From contig NZ_JAJQRC010000049.1 in the NCBI RefSeq assembly GCF_046533115.1, forward strand, positions 1 to 20,551: a stretch of DNA of 20,551 bases. Direction: 5' to 3'. Made by a program: the position numbers and the translations under genes. Under the pieces are notes generated by a model, which made no database searches, was not told the DNA's origin, and saw only the letters and a program-made list of their open reading frames with translations. This stretch comes from JAIRMO01 sp046533115. Lineage in GTDB: Bacteria; Spirochaetota; Spirochaetia; Treponematales; Breznakiellaceae. This document shows, piece after piece, positions 8,460-15,658 of the stretch. How positions within the stretch are numbered: the first letter of the stretch is position 1; every line of letters begins with the position of its first letter.

Positions 8460-8476
8460 TGTCGGACAATCCGACA
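8460..8476 (-). other. Small intercistronic hairpin between patatin and cysE genes
   Basis: Arms TGTCGG and CCGACA pair perfectly around five bases. There is no T tract after it, so it is more likely an mRNA processing or stability element than a terminator. It lies between the patatin stop and the cysE ribosome binding site. Confidence 0.35.
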
Positions 8477-8481
8477 ACGTG

Positions 8482-9387
8482 CTAGTTCGCCTGAACGTCG
8501 TATTCCCGGTGCCGCCGCCGGATAAAAAACGCCTGGGGGCCGACGCCGAAAAAAGCCCGAATCGTCTTTTCCTGCTCCCGGACCAGACGCTCCCCAAATT
8601 GAATAATAGCGGCGGCCCGGGAAAAAGAAAAGGGAGTCGCCACACCGCCGGCATGGATGGTATAGGACGCCTTTTTTTCCCGCTGTTTAAGAATATGAAA
8701 GGTTACGTCAAAAACCCGAAAAAGGACCTCCATCCCGGTCCGCAGACTCTGGGCGGAACGGACTTTGAAATCCCCCACATCCACCGCCAGGATCCTGTTA
8801 TACCCCGCTTCCCGGGCTATGTAAACCGGTAGATTGTTGGCCAAACCTCCGTCCACCAGCAGCCGGTCGCCCTCCCGGAGGGGCTCAAAAAAGATGGGAA
8901 AAGACATGGACGCCCGTATCGCCCGGGCGACGGAACCGGAAGAAAGCACCACTTCCCTACCCTCCGCGATGTCCACGGCGTTGCAGCGGAAGGGAATCCG
9001 GGTCTCCTCAAAGGTTTTTCCCCCGCAGAGGCTCTCCAGGAGTTCCAGGAGCCGCTGTCCCGAATCCATCCCGGGCCGGGTAGCGAGGTTCCCCAGGATT
9101 TGACCGGTCTGAACCACCTTGCCCAGGGGGCCGTCAAGCTTATAGGCAAAGCCGTCCAGATGTTTTCGCAGGTCGAATTCATTCAGGGCAAACCGGGTAA
9201 GGTCCGCACTCTCCATCCCGCAGGCATAGAGCCCGCCCACAATGGCCCCCATGGAAGTCCCCACCACCAAAGAGGGCGGGGGAAAGCCCAGGGCGGAAAA
9301 GGCGTTAAGAATACCGATATGGGCAAACCCCCGAGCCCCCCCTCCGGATAGGACCAGGGCCCATTTTAGGTTGGAATTGATCTTCAT
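8482..9387 (-). CDS. Patatin-like phospholipase (RssA/YchK family)
   Basis: A 301-aa serine acyl hydrolase. The oxyanion motif GGGARG is at 15-20, the nucleophile elbow GTSMG carries Ser45, and the catalytic dyad Asp179 lies in the motif VDGGLANNLPV. These are all the residues needed for a Ser-Asp dyad lipase. No signal peptide or beta-barrel domain is seen, so it should be cytoplasmic or peripherally bound to the membrane, acting on phospholipids or acyl thioesters. The ATG follows the upstream stop by five bases and has no clear Shine-Dalgarno, which points to translational coupling with the large activase gene. The substrate is not known. The link with an acyl-CoA enzyme is only positional. 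Confidence 0.88.
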   Translation of the reverse strand: MKINSNLKWALVLSGGGARGFAHIGILNAFSALGFPPPSLVVGTSMGAIVGGLYACGMESADLTRFALNEFDLRKHLDGFAYKLDGPLGKVVQTGQILGNLATRPGMDSGQRLLELLESLCGGKTFEETRIPFRCNAVDIAEGREVVLSSGSVARAIRASMSFPIFFEPLREGDRLLVDGGLANNLPVYIAREAGYNRILAVDVGDFKVRSAQSLRTGMEVLFRVFDVTFHILKQREKKASYTIHAGGVATPFSFSRAAAIIQFGERLVREQEKTIRAFFGVGPQAFFIRRRHREYDVQAN

Positions 9388-9392
9388 GTTGA

Positions 9393-12300
9393 TTACTTAC
9401 AGCCGTTACACCCCTCGCAGGAGTCTTCCCCGCCGACGGCAACCAGTTCCCGCTCTCTACCGCCTTGGTCCTCCTCGGAAAAACCGGTGGTGGTGTGGCT
9501 CCCCGGAACCGTTTCGTTTAACCGGGGGTTATGGCTGCCTGCCTGATCGATGAGCCCGGAAAGATCGGTATTGCCCTTAAACCGGAGGACATTAACCATA
9601 AAAATGTTGAGTTTGTTTACGATATTTGGGGGGAGAAGGTTCCCGTCCACCTCCACCGAGAGGGTCGGATAATTCCGTTCCCGGGCCCAGGGGGTAAAAA
9701 GCCCCTCGATAACCCGGCCGATAAGACAGGCAAAGGGAGAAATATTCACAATCCCCGAATAACCCTGTTCCATGGCGGTGGCGGCGGCCCCGCTGGATAC
9801 GGCGATTTCCGAATTGAGTTCCAGGTTGACAAAGTGCTTCTGGGTGTTCTCCATGATCTCGTGCATGTCATGGGGAGTTTTGGGGATAAGCCCCGTGGGT
9901 TCCAGGATGGCGAGGACCTTCTTTTCTATCGAATGCTTCCACCACTCCTCTATTTCCAGCTTTTTGAGGTCCCGCCAGGGTTTAGAGAAGAGCCTGGTCC
10001 CCGGTTTCCTCAATTTGATGAGCTTCTTTAACGCATATTCCCGGACAAAGTCCAGGTAGTGGATCCACTCGGAGATCCCCGCGACTTTGACCACAATCCC
10101 CCGCTCGCTCATCAGATCCGTGAGTTCCCCTACGGCAAAATCGTCCCGGCGTACATAGATCTCCCCCACGATAAGGACCTTGGGACAATCCGTGAGCTGC
10201 CGTTTGAGGGGGATCTTCCTTACATCCTCCGCGACCTGCCGCAGTTCCCGCCAGATCCGCTGGGGCTCATGCTCCACCGCGTCCATAACCCTGCGCCAGG
10301 ACCTTTCGTAGTCCGCTTGGGCCTGCTCCGGGTCCGCGGCCAGGGCCTTGAGGGAGGTCTGGATATCCTTGAGGTAGTCGGAAAGGACCAGGCCCTTCCA
10401 CATTTCTTTAGCAAAATTCGGGCCCAATTCGGTGTAGGAATTATCCGCGGAGAGGATAAAAACCACCACGTTTTCCAGGCGCAGGTCCTTAAAGAGGTTC
10501 TCGTAATACACATAGTATTGACCGGTCCGGCAGGGCCCGGTGGTGATGGGCACAAAGAGGAGGTAAAGCTCGTCCTTGCGGTACTTTTCACTGTTAAAGA
10601 ACTGGAGAACGCTCCCCAGGACCAGGTGGCTGGGGACACATTCCTTCCCCGATGCGTGGGCCCGGGCGATTTGTACGGTTTTGGCGGTGGCCACCGGCAG
10701 GGCTTCGGCGTTGATGCCCATGCTCCGCACCGCGGCGCCCATATATTCGGTGGAAATAGCCCCCATGTTGGAAAGGAGTACCTTGACCCGTTTGTTGCCC
10801 CGGATGGGCACCTTTTCCCCGGTCTTGTCGTTCTCTATCCTGAGGGCCTCCCCGCCGGCGGCGGACGGATCGTAGACAAAACGCCAGCCGTTGTCGTAGC
10901 GTTCCCCCTCAAGGCCGGTCTTCTTGGATCGGTAACCGTCGATGATGTCCAGGAAGGCTTCCACCCGGGTATCTATCCCGGCGTCCGCCGAATGGGAGTC
11001 CAGCTCCAGCACCAGGAAGGGCTTCTGCCCCATTACCCACTTGAGGTAATGGAGAATAAAAGAATCCGGGGCGCAGGAGAAGTTGGTGACATAGGTAACG
11101 TAGATATTGTCCTCGTTTTTGAGGAAATTCGCCGACTTTACATCCTGCTGGCCGTAATACCAGTACATATTGGGGAAGATCTTCTGATCCTCAAAGGGAA
11201 GAATATCAAAGGGGATGATAGAATACCCCCGGGTGGTGAATTTCCGGGGGATGCCCATATTGGCCTCCGGGGTAAAGGCATTGTAGGGCCGGCCCAGGAC
11301 GGCTATCACCGGCCGGTTCGCTTTACGGGCGTCCTCCAAAGCCTCCTGCCCCAGCTTCTTTATCGCGGCAAAATACGCCTCTTGTTTGGCCAGGGCCTTG
11401 GTAAAGGCCGCTCTGGTCTCCGCCTCCCCAATACCCAGCCGCCGGGTCATCTCCATAAAGAGCTCCAGGGCCTTGCCCTCCCCAAACTTGAAGCTTACCA
11501 CCAGGGGAAGGAAACGGTTTTTGTCCACATCGGGAAAGGCCTTCTCGATATAGTAGGGAAGGCTCTGGGTGATGGGACAGAAATTGGCATGGACCTCCTC
11601 CTCGTAACTGGGCATATCCCTGAAATGGGGAAGGAACACATAGTCCGCCCCCTTGTCCAGACAGTCCTGGACCGCGCCGTGGGCGATTTCAGCGGGGAAA
11701 CAATAGGTGGACTCCGCCCGGGCAACCCCGTTGTGGGCCACCTCGGTGGAGAGGAAGGTCCGGATCCCCAGTTCGTGGAAGAACCAGCTATAGAGTGGAT
11801 ACAAGGTATGAACCGAAAAGGCCCGGGGGATACCGACCACGTAGTTCCGCTTATATGAAGGAGGAGGAGGAGTGAGGAGTGAGGAGTGAGGAGAATCGTC
11901 CGTTTCGGAGGCTCTTAACTCCTCCCTCCTCTCTCCTCCCTGCGGCGCGAGCGCCGTATCCGGAGCCGCATATTCTTCAAAGAGCATTTTTTGGCGCTTT
12001 TCCACATAGTCGAAGACCGGTACGTCCTTGACCGCCTTCCGCATGTTGGTGTACTTGTTGCACCGGCCCCCGAACATATATTTGTGGCCGTTGACATTAA
12101 GCACCTGGATGGGGCAGCGGTTATCGCAGGACTGGCAGGTAAAAACCCGTTCGTAACCGATTTCCCGGCCGATAAGGTCGTCAATATCCACTGTCTGCTC
12201 CACCAGAAGGCCCTCGGCGTTTTTGCGTTTTGCCAGGAGGGCCACCCCGAAACAGCCCATCAATTCCGGCGAGGGGGGAACCAGGATCTCCTTGTCCAGC

Positions 12301-13940
12301 ATCATGGCAAAAGCCAGGGGGACCGCCGCGTTTTTAGCCACCCCTCCTTGGAGGAAGATCTTCCCCCCGATGGTACGATTTCCCACCACCCGGTTCAGGT
12401 AGTTGGCCACAATGGAACAGGCGATCCCCGCGGTGATGTTCTCCCGGGAGGCCCCCTGCTGAACCGCCTTGCGGATATCCGAATTGATAAAGGCGGAACA
12501 GTGCTCCCCGAATTTGCAGGGGGCGTCCGCCTTGAGGGCAATGGGACCGATGTCCTGGGCAGCATGGATGGAGAGATCCCCCGAGGCGGATTCCTCCAGA
12601 AAAGAGCCGGTTCCCGCGGAACAGGCCTCGTTCATGGCATAGTCGATGGGTACGGAATTTTTGAGGAGTACGTATTTGGCGTCCTGGCCCCCAATCTCGA
12701 AGATGGTCTCCACCTCCGGATCAAAGTAGGTGGTTCCTACGGCGTGGGCGATGATCTCGTTATAGACTCCGGGGGTTTCCAAAAATACCCCCAGGATCTC
12801 CCGGGAGGAACCGGTGGTGGATACCAGGCGGATATCGACCGTTTTATCCCCCGCGCCCGCAGCGGATAGATCGGCCCGTATCTTCTCCCGGATGATCCCC
12901 AGGCATTCCTTCAGGGCCTTTACCGGGTCCCCGTGGGTACGGCCGTAGTGGCTGGCCACGATCTCGTCGGTTTCCCTGTCCACGAGGCACGCCTTGGTGG
13001 TGGTAGAGCCCCCGTCCACCCCCAGGATATACTGCCGGTCCGGGCGGACTTTGCCGTCAGTTTTCTCGAAGGTCTTGACCTTACCCCACCAATCCGCCAG
13101 GGCCCCCAGGGAGCCGAAACGGATCATATTGGGTTTGAGGAGCTCCTCCACCCGAGGCAGGGAACTCCCCGATTCCGGGGCCAGCATCGCCGCCCCCAGG
13201 GCCTCAAAAACCGGGGCTGTTTCAGGGATAATAAATTCAATATGCGGGGCCTTTTCCCGGATAAAGCGGATGATATGACGGTTCAGGGTGATCCCACCGG
13301 TCAGGACCACCCGGCCGGAGCTGATCTTTGCCCGTTTGAGGAAGTCGATAACCTTAACGGCCATCACATCGGAAAGGGAGAGGACAATATCGTTTTTGGT
13401 CGCCTCCCGTTTATTCAGACGGTGGGTACAGTCGCTTTTCATAAACACCGAACACCGGGTGGAAAGGGGATACACCTTGGCATCGTCGGGAACCTTATCG
13501 ATATCTTCCAGGGTCATATCCATCCGGGCTAACTGCTGTTTAAGGAATTCCCCGGTTCCGGAGGCGCACTTGTTCCCGGAAAAATTGTTGATGATCTTGC
13601 CGTTCCCGTCCAGGGAGTAGACCACCAGGTCCTCGCCCCCCATACTAACCACCGCATCGGCCTTTATCTGCAAAGTCCGGAGGGCCGCCTCCACACAAAG
13701 GGGCTCCAGGGTACCCGCGGTGTGGAACATGAACCGGCCTTCGTTCCCCGTCACCAGGGCCGGGATACCCGGGGTAATCCGGCCTTCGGTGAGAAGTTTC
13801 CGTACCGCCGCGGCAAAATCCCCTTCGTGGGGGATCGCGGCGCTCCACACTACCCGGCCGGTTTCGTCCTGCCCGCCGTCTGTTTCAACCAACACCATCT
13901 TTAAACTCGTGGACCCGATATTTATTCCTAATGACCGCAT
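9393..13940 (-). CDS. Large acyl-CoA dehydratase activase-related protein (BadF/BcrA-type double ATPase plus DUF2229-like region)
   Basis: A 1515-aa protein. Two ASKHA-type activator modules come first, with phosphate loops GINIGSTSLK (about 4-13) and GVDGGSTTTK (307-316). Each has the pair of cysteine motifs that binds the bridging [4Fe-4S] cluster in 2-hydroxyacyl-CoA dehydratase activators: NKCASGTGEFL with STRCSVF, and NEACSAGTGSFLE with GEHCSAF. A cysteine cluster CQSCDNRC (602-609) follows. A low-complexity linker (about 658-695) then leads into a DUF2229-like, dehydratase-related region beginning YVVGIPRAF. The C-terminus ends in SCEGCNGCK. Known activators use ATP to drive an electron into a dehydratase; the role of these giant versions is not settled to my knowledge. 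The ATG at 13940 has GAGAGG four bases upstream; a TTG four codons earlier is less likely. It heads a co-directional run of genes. Confidence 0.87.
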   Translation of the reverse strand: MRSLGINIGSTSLKMVLVETDGGQDETGRVVWSAAIPHEGDFAAAVRKLLTEGRITPGIPALVTGNEGRFMFHTAGTLEPLCVEAALRTLQIKADAVVSMGGEDLVVYSLDGNGKIINNFSGNKCASGTGEFLKQQLARMDMTLEDIDKVPDDAKVYPLSTRCSVFMKSDCTHRLNKREATKNDIVLSLSDVMAVKVIDFLKRAKISSGRVVLTGGITLNRHIIRFIREKAPHIEFIIPETAPVFEALGAAMLAPESGSSLPRVEELLKPNMIRFGSLGALADWWGKVKTFEKTDGKVRPDRQYILGVDGGSTTTKACLVDRETDEIVASHYGRTHGDPVKALKECLGIIREKIRADLSAAGAGDKTVDIRLVSTTGSSREILGVFLETPGVYNEIIAHAVGTTYFDPEVETIFEIGGQDAKYVLLKNSVPIDYAMNEACSAGTGSFLEESASGDLSIHAAQDIGPIALKADAPCKFGEHCSAFINSDIRKAVQQGASRENITAGIACSIVANYLNRVVGNRTIGGKIFLQGGVAKNAAVPLAFAMMLDKEILVPPSPELMGCFGVALLAKRKNAEGLLVEQTVDIDDLIGREIGYERVFTCQSCDNRCPIQVLNVNGHKYMFGGRCNKYTNMRKAVKDVPVFDYVEKRQKMLFEEYAAPDTALAPQGGERREELRASETDDSPHSSLLTPPPPSYKRNYVVGIPRAFSVHTLYPLYSWFFHELGIRTFLSTEVAHNGVARAESTYCFPAEIAHGAVQDCLDKGADYVFLPHFRDMPSYEEEVHANFCPITQSLPYYIEKAFPDVDKNRFLPLVVSFKFGEGKALELFMEMTRRLGIGEAETRAAFTKALAKQEAYFAAIKKLGQEALEDARKANRPVIAVLGRPYNAFTPEANMGIPRKFTTRGYSIIPFDILPFEDQKIFPNMYWYYGQQDVKSANFLKNEDNIYVTYVTNFSCAPDSFILHYLKWVMGQKPFLVLELDSHSADAGIDTRVEAFLDIIDGYRSKKTGLEGERYDNGWRFVYDPSAAGGEALRIENDKTGEKVPIRGNKRVKVLLSNMGAISTEYMGAAVRSMGINAEALPVATAKTVQIARAHASGKECVPSHLVLGSVLQFFNSEKYRKDELYLLFVPITTGPCRTGQYYVYYENLFKDLRLENVVVFILSADNSYTELGPNFAKEMWKGLVLSDYLKDIQTSLKALAADPEQAQADYERSWRRVMDAVEHEPQRIWRELRQVAEDVRKIPLKRQLTDCPKVLIVGEIYVRRDDFAVGELTDLMSERGIVVKVAGISEWIHYLDFVREYALKKLIKLRKPGTRLFSKPWRDLKKLEIEEWWKHSIEKKVLAILEPTGLIPKTPHDMHEIMENTQKHFVNLELNSEIAVSSGAAATAMEQGYSGIVNISPFACLIGRVIEGLFTPWARERNYPTLSVEVDGNLLPPNIVNKLNIFMVNVLRFKGNTDLSGLIDQAGSHNPRLNETVPGSHTTTGFSEEDQGGRERELVAVGGEDSCEGCNGCK
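11858..11956 (-). repeat. Inverted heptamer arrays inserted in the activase coding sequence
   Basis: On the + strand, three perfect GAGGAGT heptamers occupy 11867-11887 and a partial fourth follows. After 31 bases, three near-complementary heptamers CTCCTC[C/T] fill 11919-11939. A third palindrome, CGGCGC-GA-GCGCCG, lies at 11943-11956. The whole block is in frame and encodes the Pro/Ser/Glu-rich linker between the cysteine cluster and the DUF2229-like region. It looks like a small palindromic repeat element tolerated at a domain boundary. Gain or loss of one heptamer would shift the reading frame. Confidence 0.6.
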
Positions 13941-13973
13941 ATTACCTCTCAAGAAGGGAAAATAGTAAGGAAA

Positions 13974-13998
13974 CCCCTAAAAACTGAAGCTTTAGAGG
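13974..13998. repeat. Palindromic repeat, copy 1 (diverged)
   Basis: An imperfect hairpin, CCCCTAAAAACT-GA-AGCTTTAGAGG, lies just upstream of the activase gene. It shares the core AAAACTGAAG (13980-13989) with the better copy at 14094-14127. A further segment, 14008-14023, matches 14091-14106 at 13 of 16 positions, with only transitions differing. The pieces appear rearranged relative to copy 2. Confidence 0.45.
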
Positions 13999-14093
13999 CG
14001 CCCGTACCTGAGACTGTTTCAAATTTCGATGATCCCGCAGACCATAATATCGAAAGAGCAACCTTAAATTCAAAATAGTAAACCATAACCCTG

Positions 14094-14127
14094 AGGCTGC
14101 CTCAAAACTGAAGTTTTAAAACAACCT
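14094..14127 (-). repeat. Palindromic repeat, copy 2 (16-bp stem with G-U pairs on the minus strand)
   Basis: Two 16-base arms around GA pair at 12 positions as DNA. When read as minus-strand RNA, the other four positions become G-U wobbles, so the full stem closes. The + strand RNA would instead have four C-A mismatches. This strand bias suggests that the structure works as RNA transcribed leftward, between the rubrerythrin terminator and the activase gene. Confidence 0.5.
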
Positions 14128-14163
14128 ATCTTATCATACTTAATTTAAAAATAAAAATATAGG

Positions 14164-14198
14164 GCCAATCCCAAAACTTCATCGGTTTTGGGATTGGC
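14164..14198 (-). terminator. Rho-independent terminator of the perR-rubrerythrin unit
   Basis: A perfect 14-bp stem (arms GCCAATCCCAAAAC and its complement) encloses a seven-base loop. Reading on the minus strand, the stem is followed by CCTATATTTTTATTTTT, a clear T-rich tail. It lies 56 bases after the rubrerythrin stop. Confidence 0.8.
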
Positions 14199-14221
14199 TA
14201 TGGAAAAACGACTTACCCCTT

Positions 14222-14246
14222 GGTCCCGGGGTTTTTCCCCGAAACC
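14222..14246 (-). other. Secondary hairpin just after the rubrerythrin stop
   Basis: CGGGG and CCCCG (14227-14231 and 14237-14241) pair around five bases, with GGT/ACC extending the stem beyond a small internal loop. It has no T tract on the minus strand. It may protect the mRNA 3' end ahead of the main terminator. Confidence 0.3.
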
Positions 14247-14254
14247 TGGGGGGA

Positions 14255-14794
14255 TTAGAAGTACCGCTTCAACAGCCCCTTAAAACCGGCGCAATGGCGG
14301 GCCTCGTCCCGAGCCATTTCATGAACCGTGTCATGGATGGCATCATAGCCCCGTTCCTTCGCCCGTTTGGCCACATCCACCTTACCGGCGCAGGCGCCGT
14401 ATTCCGCTTCGATCCTGAGTTCCAGGTTCTTTTTGGTACTGGTGGTAACCACCTCTCCCAGAAGTTCCGCGAATCTGGAGGCATGGTCCGCTTCCTCAAA
14501 GGCATACCGCTTGTAGGCTTCGGCGATTTCAGGATACCCTTCCCGTTCCGCCACCCGGCTCATGGCCAGGTACATTCCCACTTCGCTGCATTCTCCGTTA
14601 AAATTAGCCCGAAGGTCATCAATAATGTCCTGCTCCACTCCCTTGGCGACCCCAACCACATGCTCCGCAGCAAAGGTCGCACCTGCAACCTGTTCCTTGA
14701 ACTTTGAGGCCGGAGCCTTGCAGGTAGGACAAGACTCGGGGGGTTGATCCCCGGTGTGAACATAACCACATACCGAACAAACCCATTTCTTCAT
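14255..14794 (-). CDS. rbr: Rubrerythrin with N-terminal rubredoxin domain
   Basis: A 179-aa peroxide-reducing protein of anaerobes. The rubredoxin-like iron site is at the N-terminus: Cys6, Cys9, Cys22 and Cys25 in WVCSVCGY and SCPTC. The ferritin-like four-helix bundle follows, with a diiron site built from the Glu of NGECSEVG, the E-x-x-H of FEEADHA, the Glu of EAEYGAC and the E-x-x-H of DEARHC. This is the reverse order of classical rubrerythrin and matches the reverse rubrerythrin type described in clostridia. It takes electrons from NADH-linked reductases to reduce hydrogen peroxide to water in the cytoplasm. The ATG at 14794 has GGAGAG six bases upstream; an in-frame start at 14845 only adds the leader. 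It lies 47 bases behind perR in the same unit, so PerR derepression should induce it. Confidence 0.93.
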   Translation of the reverse strand: MKKWVCSVCGYVHTGDQPPESCPTCKAPASKFKEQVAGATFAAEHVVGVAKGVEQDIIDDLRANFNGECSEVGMYLAMSRVAEREGYPEIAEAYKRYAFEEADHASRFAELLGEVVTTSTKKNLELRIEAEYGACAGKVDVAKRAKERGYDAIHDTVHEMARDEARHCAGFKGLLKRYF

Positions 14795-14841
14795 TTTGCA
14801 CTCTCCATTGAAAAAAATTACGACGGCATAAGCCGTAGTTT

Positions 14842-15309
14842 TCATATTAAAATTTGGAACAGATCCCCGGCATTTTCAAGGGAATACCGTCCCGCACAGG
14901 AACCACAGAGGCCGTAAAAAACAGTCCAGCGGAAATCCACACGAAAAAAGTCCCGGCCTTCCCCGCCGTTCCGGGAGGACAAAAATCTTTGATCCAGGAG
15001 GGCTTTGAAGGTTTCGGGATCCGGGCAGGGAAGATCCGCCACCCGGCCGCAGCGGCGGCACACCAAATGGGGATGGGGCTTTACCTCCCCGTCAAACCGT
15101 TCCTCCCCGTTAACAACACCAAGGGAAACCACTAAACCTTCCTGCTGGAAGAAGGTGATATTCCGGTATACCGTACCCAGGGAAAGGTCGGGAATCACCG
15201 GTTTAAGCTGCTCATACACCCACTGGGCCCCGGGGTGGGTCGTGGTGGACCGGATCGCCTCTAAAATGGCGTCCCGTTTTTTGCTGTGTTTCCGTTCTAC
15301 TGTGTTCAT
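14842..15309 (-). CDS. perR: Peroxide-responsive Fur-family repressor PerR
   Basis: A 155-aa metal-dependent repressor. The N-terminal winged helix contains LGTVYRNITFF. The structural zinc site is Cys84/Cys87 (CRRC) and Cys135/Cys138 (CGSC). All five residues that hold the regulatory Fe/Mn in Bacillus PerR have counterparts: His25 (HPGA), Asp73 (RFD), His79 and His81 (HPH), and Asp92 (VADL). Oxidation of the two equivalent histidines by peroxide inactivates Bacillus PerR, so this is PerR and not Fur by residue pattern. The rubrerythrin gene follows on the same transcript. The ATG has no Shine-Dalgarno and lies six bases after the -10 box, so the mRNA is probably leaderless. A perfect palindrome in the promoter suggests autoregulation. 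Confidence 0.92.
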   Translation of the reverse strand: MNTVERKHSKKRDAILEAIRSTTTHPGAQWVYEQLKPVIPDLSLGTVYRNITFFQQEGLVVSLGVVNGEERFDGEVKPHPHLVCRRCGRVADLPCPDPETFKALLDQRFLSSRNGGEGRDFFRVDFRWTVFYGLCGSCAGRYSLENAGDLFQILI

Positions 15310-15310
15310 A

Positions 15311-15337
15311 TTTTAATAATAATAACTATTATTAAAA
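15311..15337. promoter_or_regulatory. Perfect 27-bp palindrome, PerR/Fur-type operator
   Basis: Two 11-base arms, TTTTAATAATA and its exact complement, flank ATAAC. The palindrome spans the promoter spacer and the -10 box. It resembles the AT-rich inverted repeat of known Per boxes (TTATAAT-N-ATTATAA), though the spacing differs. Binding here would block RNA polymerase, giving autoregulation that peroxide lifts. Confidence 0.75.
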
Positions 15338-15344
15338 TTGTCAA
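15316..15344 (-). promoter_or_regulatory. perR promoter, probably making a leaderless mRNA
   Basis: On the minus strand, TTGACA (15344-15339) is followed by exactly 17 bases and TATTAT (15321-15316). Only six bases (TAAAAT) separate the -10 box from the perR ATG at 15309. Usual spacing puts the first transcribed base on, or within a base or two of, the A of the ATG. Confidence 0.8.
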
Positions 15345-15568
15345 GAGGAATTTTAAAAAATTTGAAAAAAAGTGCCGCCTTCAAAATTCGGTTGGTTTTG
15401 AAGCTGGTCCAAGAAAATGGAGTCCGAAAGCCGTATAGTCTATCTTTTCAGACACTATTATGCGCCTATTCAACAAATTTTCGCTGCGTGATATTCTACA
15501 ATAGATTGGGTTAGGGGGGATAACCGGCCTTTTCCCGGTTATTTTCATACAGGGAGGTGAGGATTTCA
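15345..15568 (+). other. Intergenic region between perR and the DUF1016 gene
   Basis: This stretch is mostly AT-rich and separates the divergent perR and nuclease units. I see no ORF that I can support. A hairpin with arms ATAACCGG and CCGGTTAT (15520-15527 and 15535-15542, seven-base loop), followed by TTTTC, resembles a weak rightward terminator, but no + strand gene precedes it. TACAAT at 15497-15502 could be a -10 box, though no good -35 is present. The hairpin just before the next ribosome binding site could act as an attenuator, which is speculative. Confidence 0.35.
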
Positions 15569-15658
15569 ATGGGGCAGCTACGAAATACCCTGCTCGACAA
15601 CATATTTTGCCCTTTTTCTCAAGTACAGAAACCTACCGGAGTCCCCCCATGCCCCTAA
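15569..15658 (+). CDS. Possible 29-codon upstream ORF overlapping the DUF1016 start
   Basis: A 29-aa ORF starts MGQLRNTLLDNIF and ends at TAA. Its ATG has the best ribosome binding site in the region, AGGGAGGTGAGG, about five bases upstream. Its last ten bases overlap the DUF1016 ATG in another frame, so ribosomes finishing it could restart on the nuclease gene. It may be a leader peptide or the remnant of a longer gene. The peptide resembles nothing that I recognise, and only its start signal and overlap support it. Confidence 0.35.
   Translation: MGQLRNTLLDNIFCPFSQVQKPTGVPPCP

Noticed and set aside
8413..8469. Longer start for serine acetyltransferase at 8469
   Set aside because: The added residues are basic and unlike the family, and the ATG at 8412 has a perfect AGGAGG at good distance.
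10059..11858. A 599-codon open frame on the + strand opposite the activase gene
   Set aside because: It is antisense to a well-supported coding region with clear motifs, and its translation is Gly/Pro/His-rich without any recognisable domain. High GC at third positions creates such frames.
11858..11893. CRISPR-like array
   Set aside because: Units are seven bases long with no spacers and lie inside a coding frame.
14795..14845. Longer start for rubrerythrin at 14845
   Set aside because: The rubredoxin domain begins at 14794 with its own GGAGAG site; the extra 17 residues are translated leader.
15381..15569. A 62-codon minus-strand frame upstream of the DUF1016 gene
   Set aside because: No ribosome binding site, no recognisable feature, and it covers the hairpin and leader region; treated as chance.
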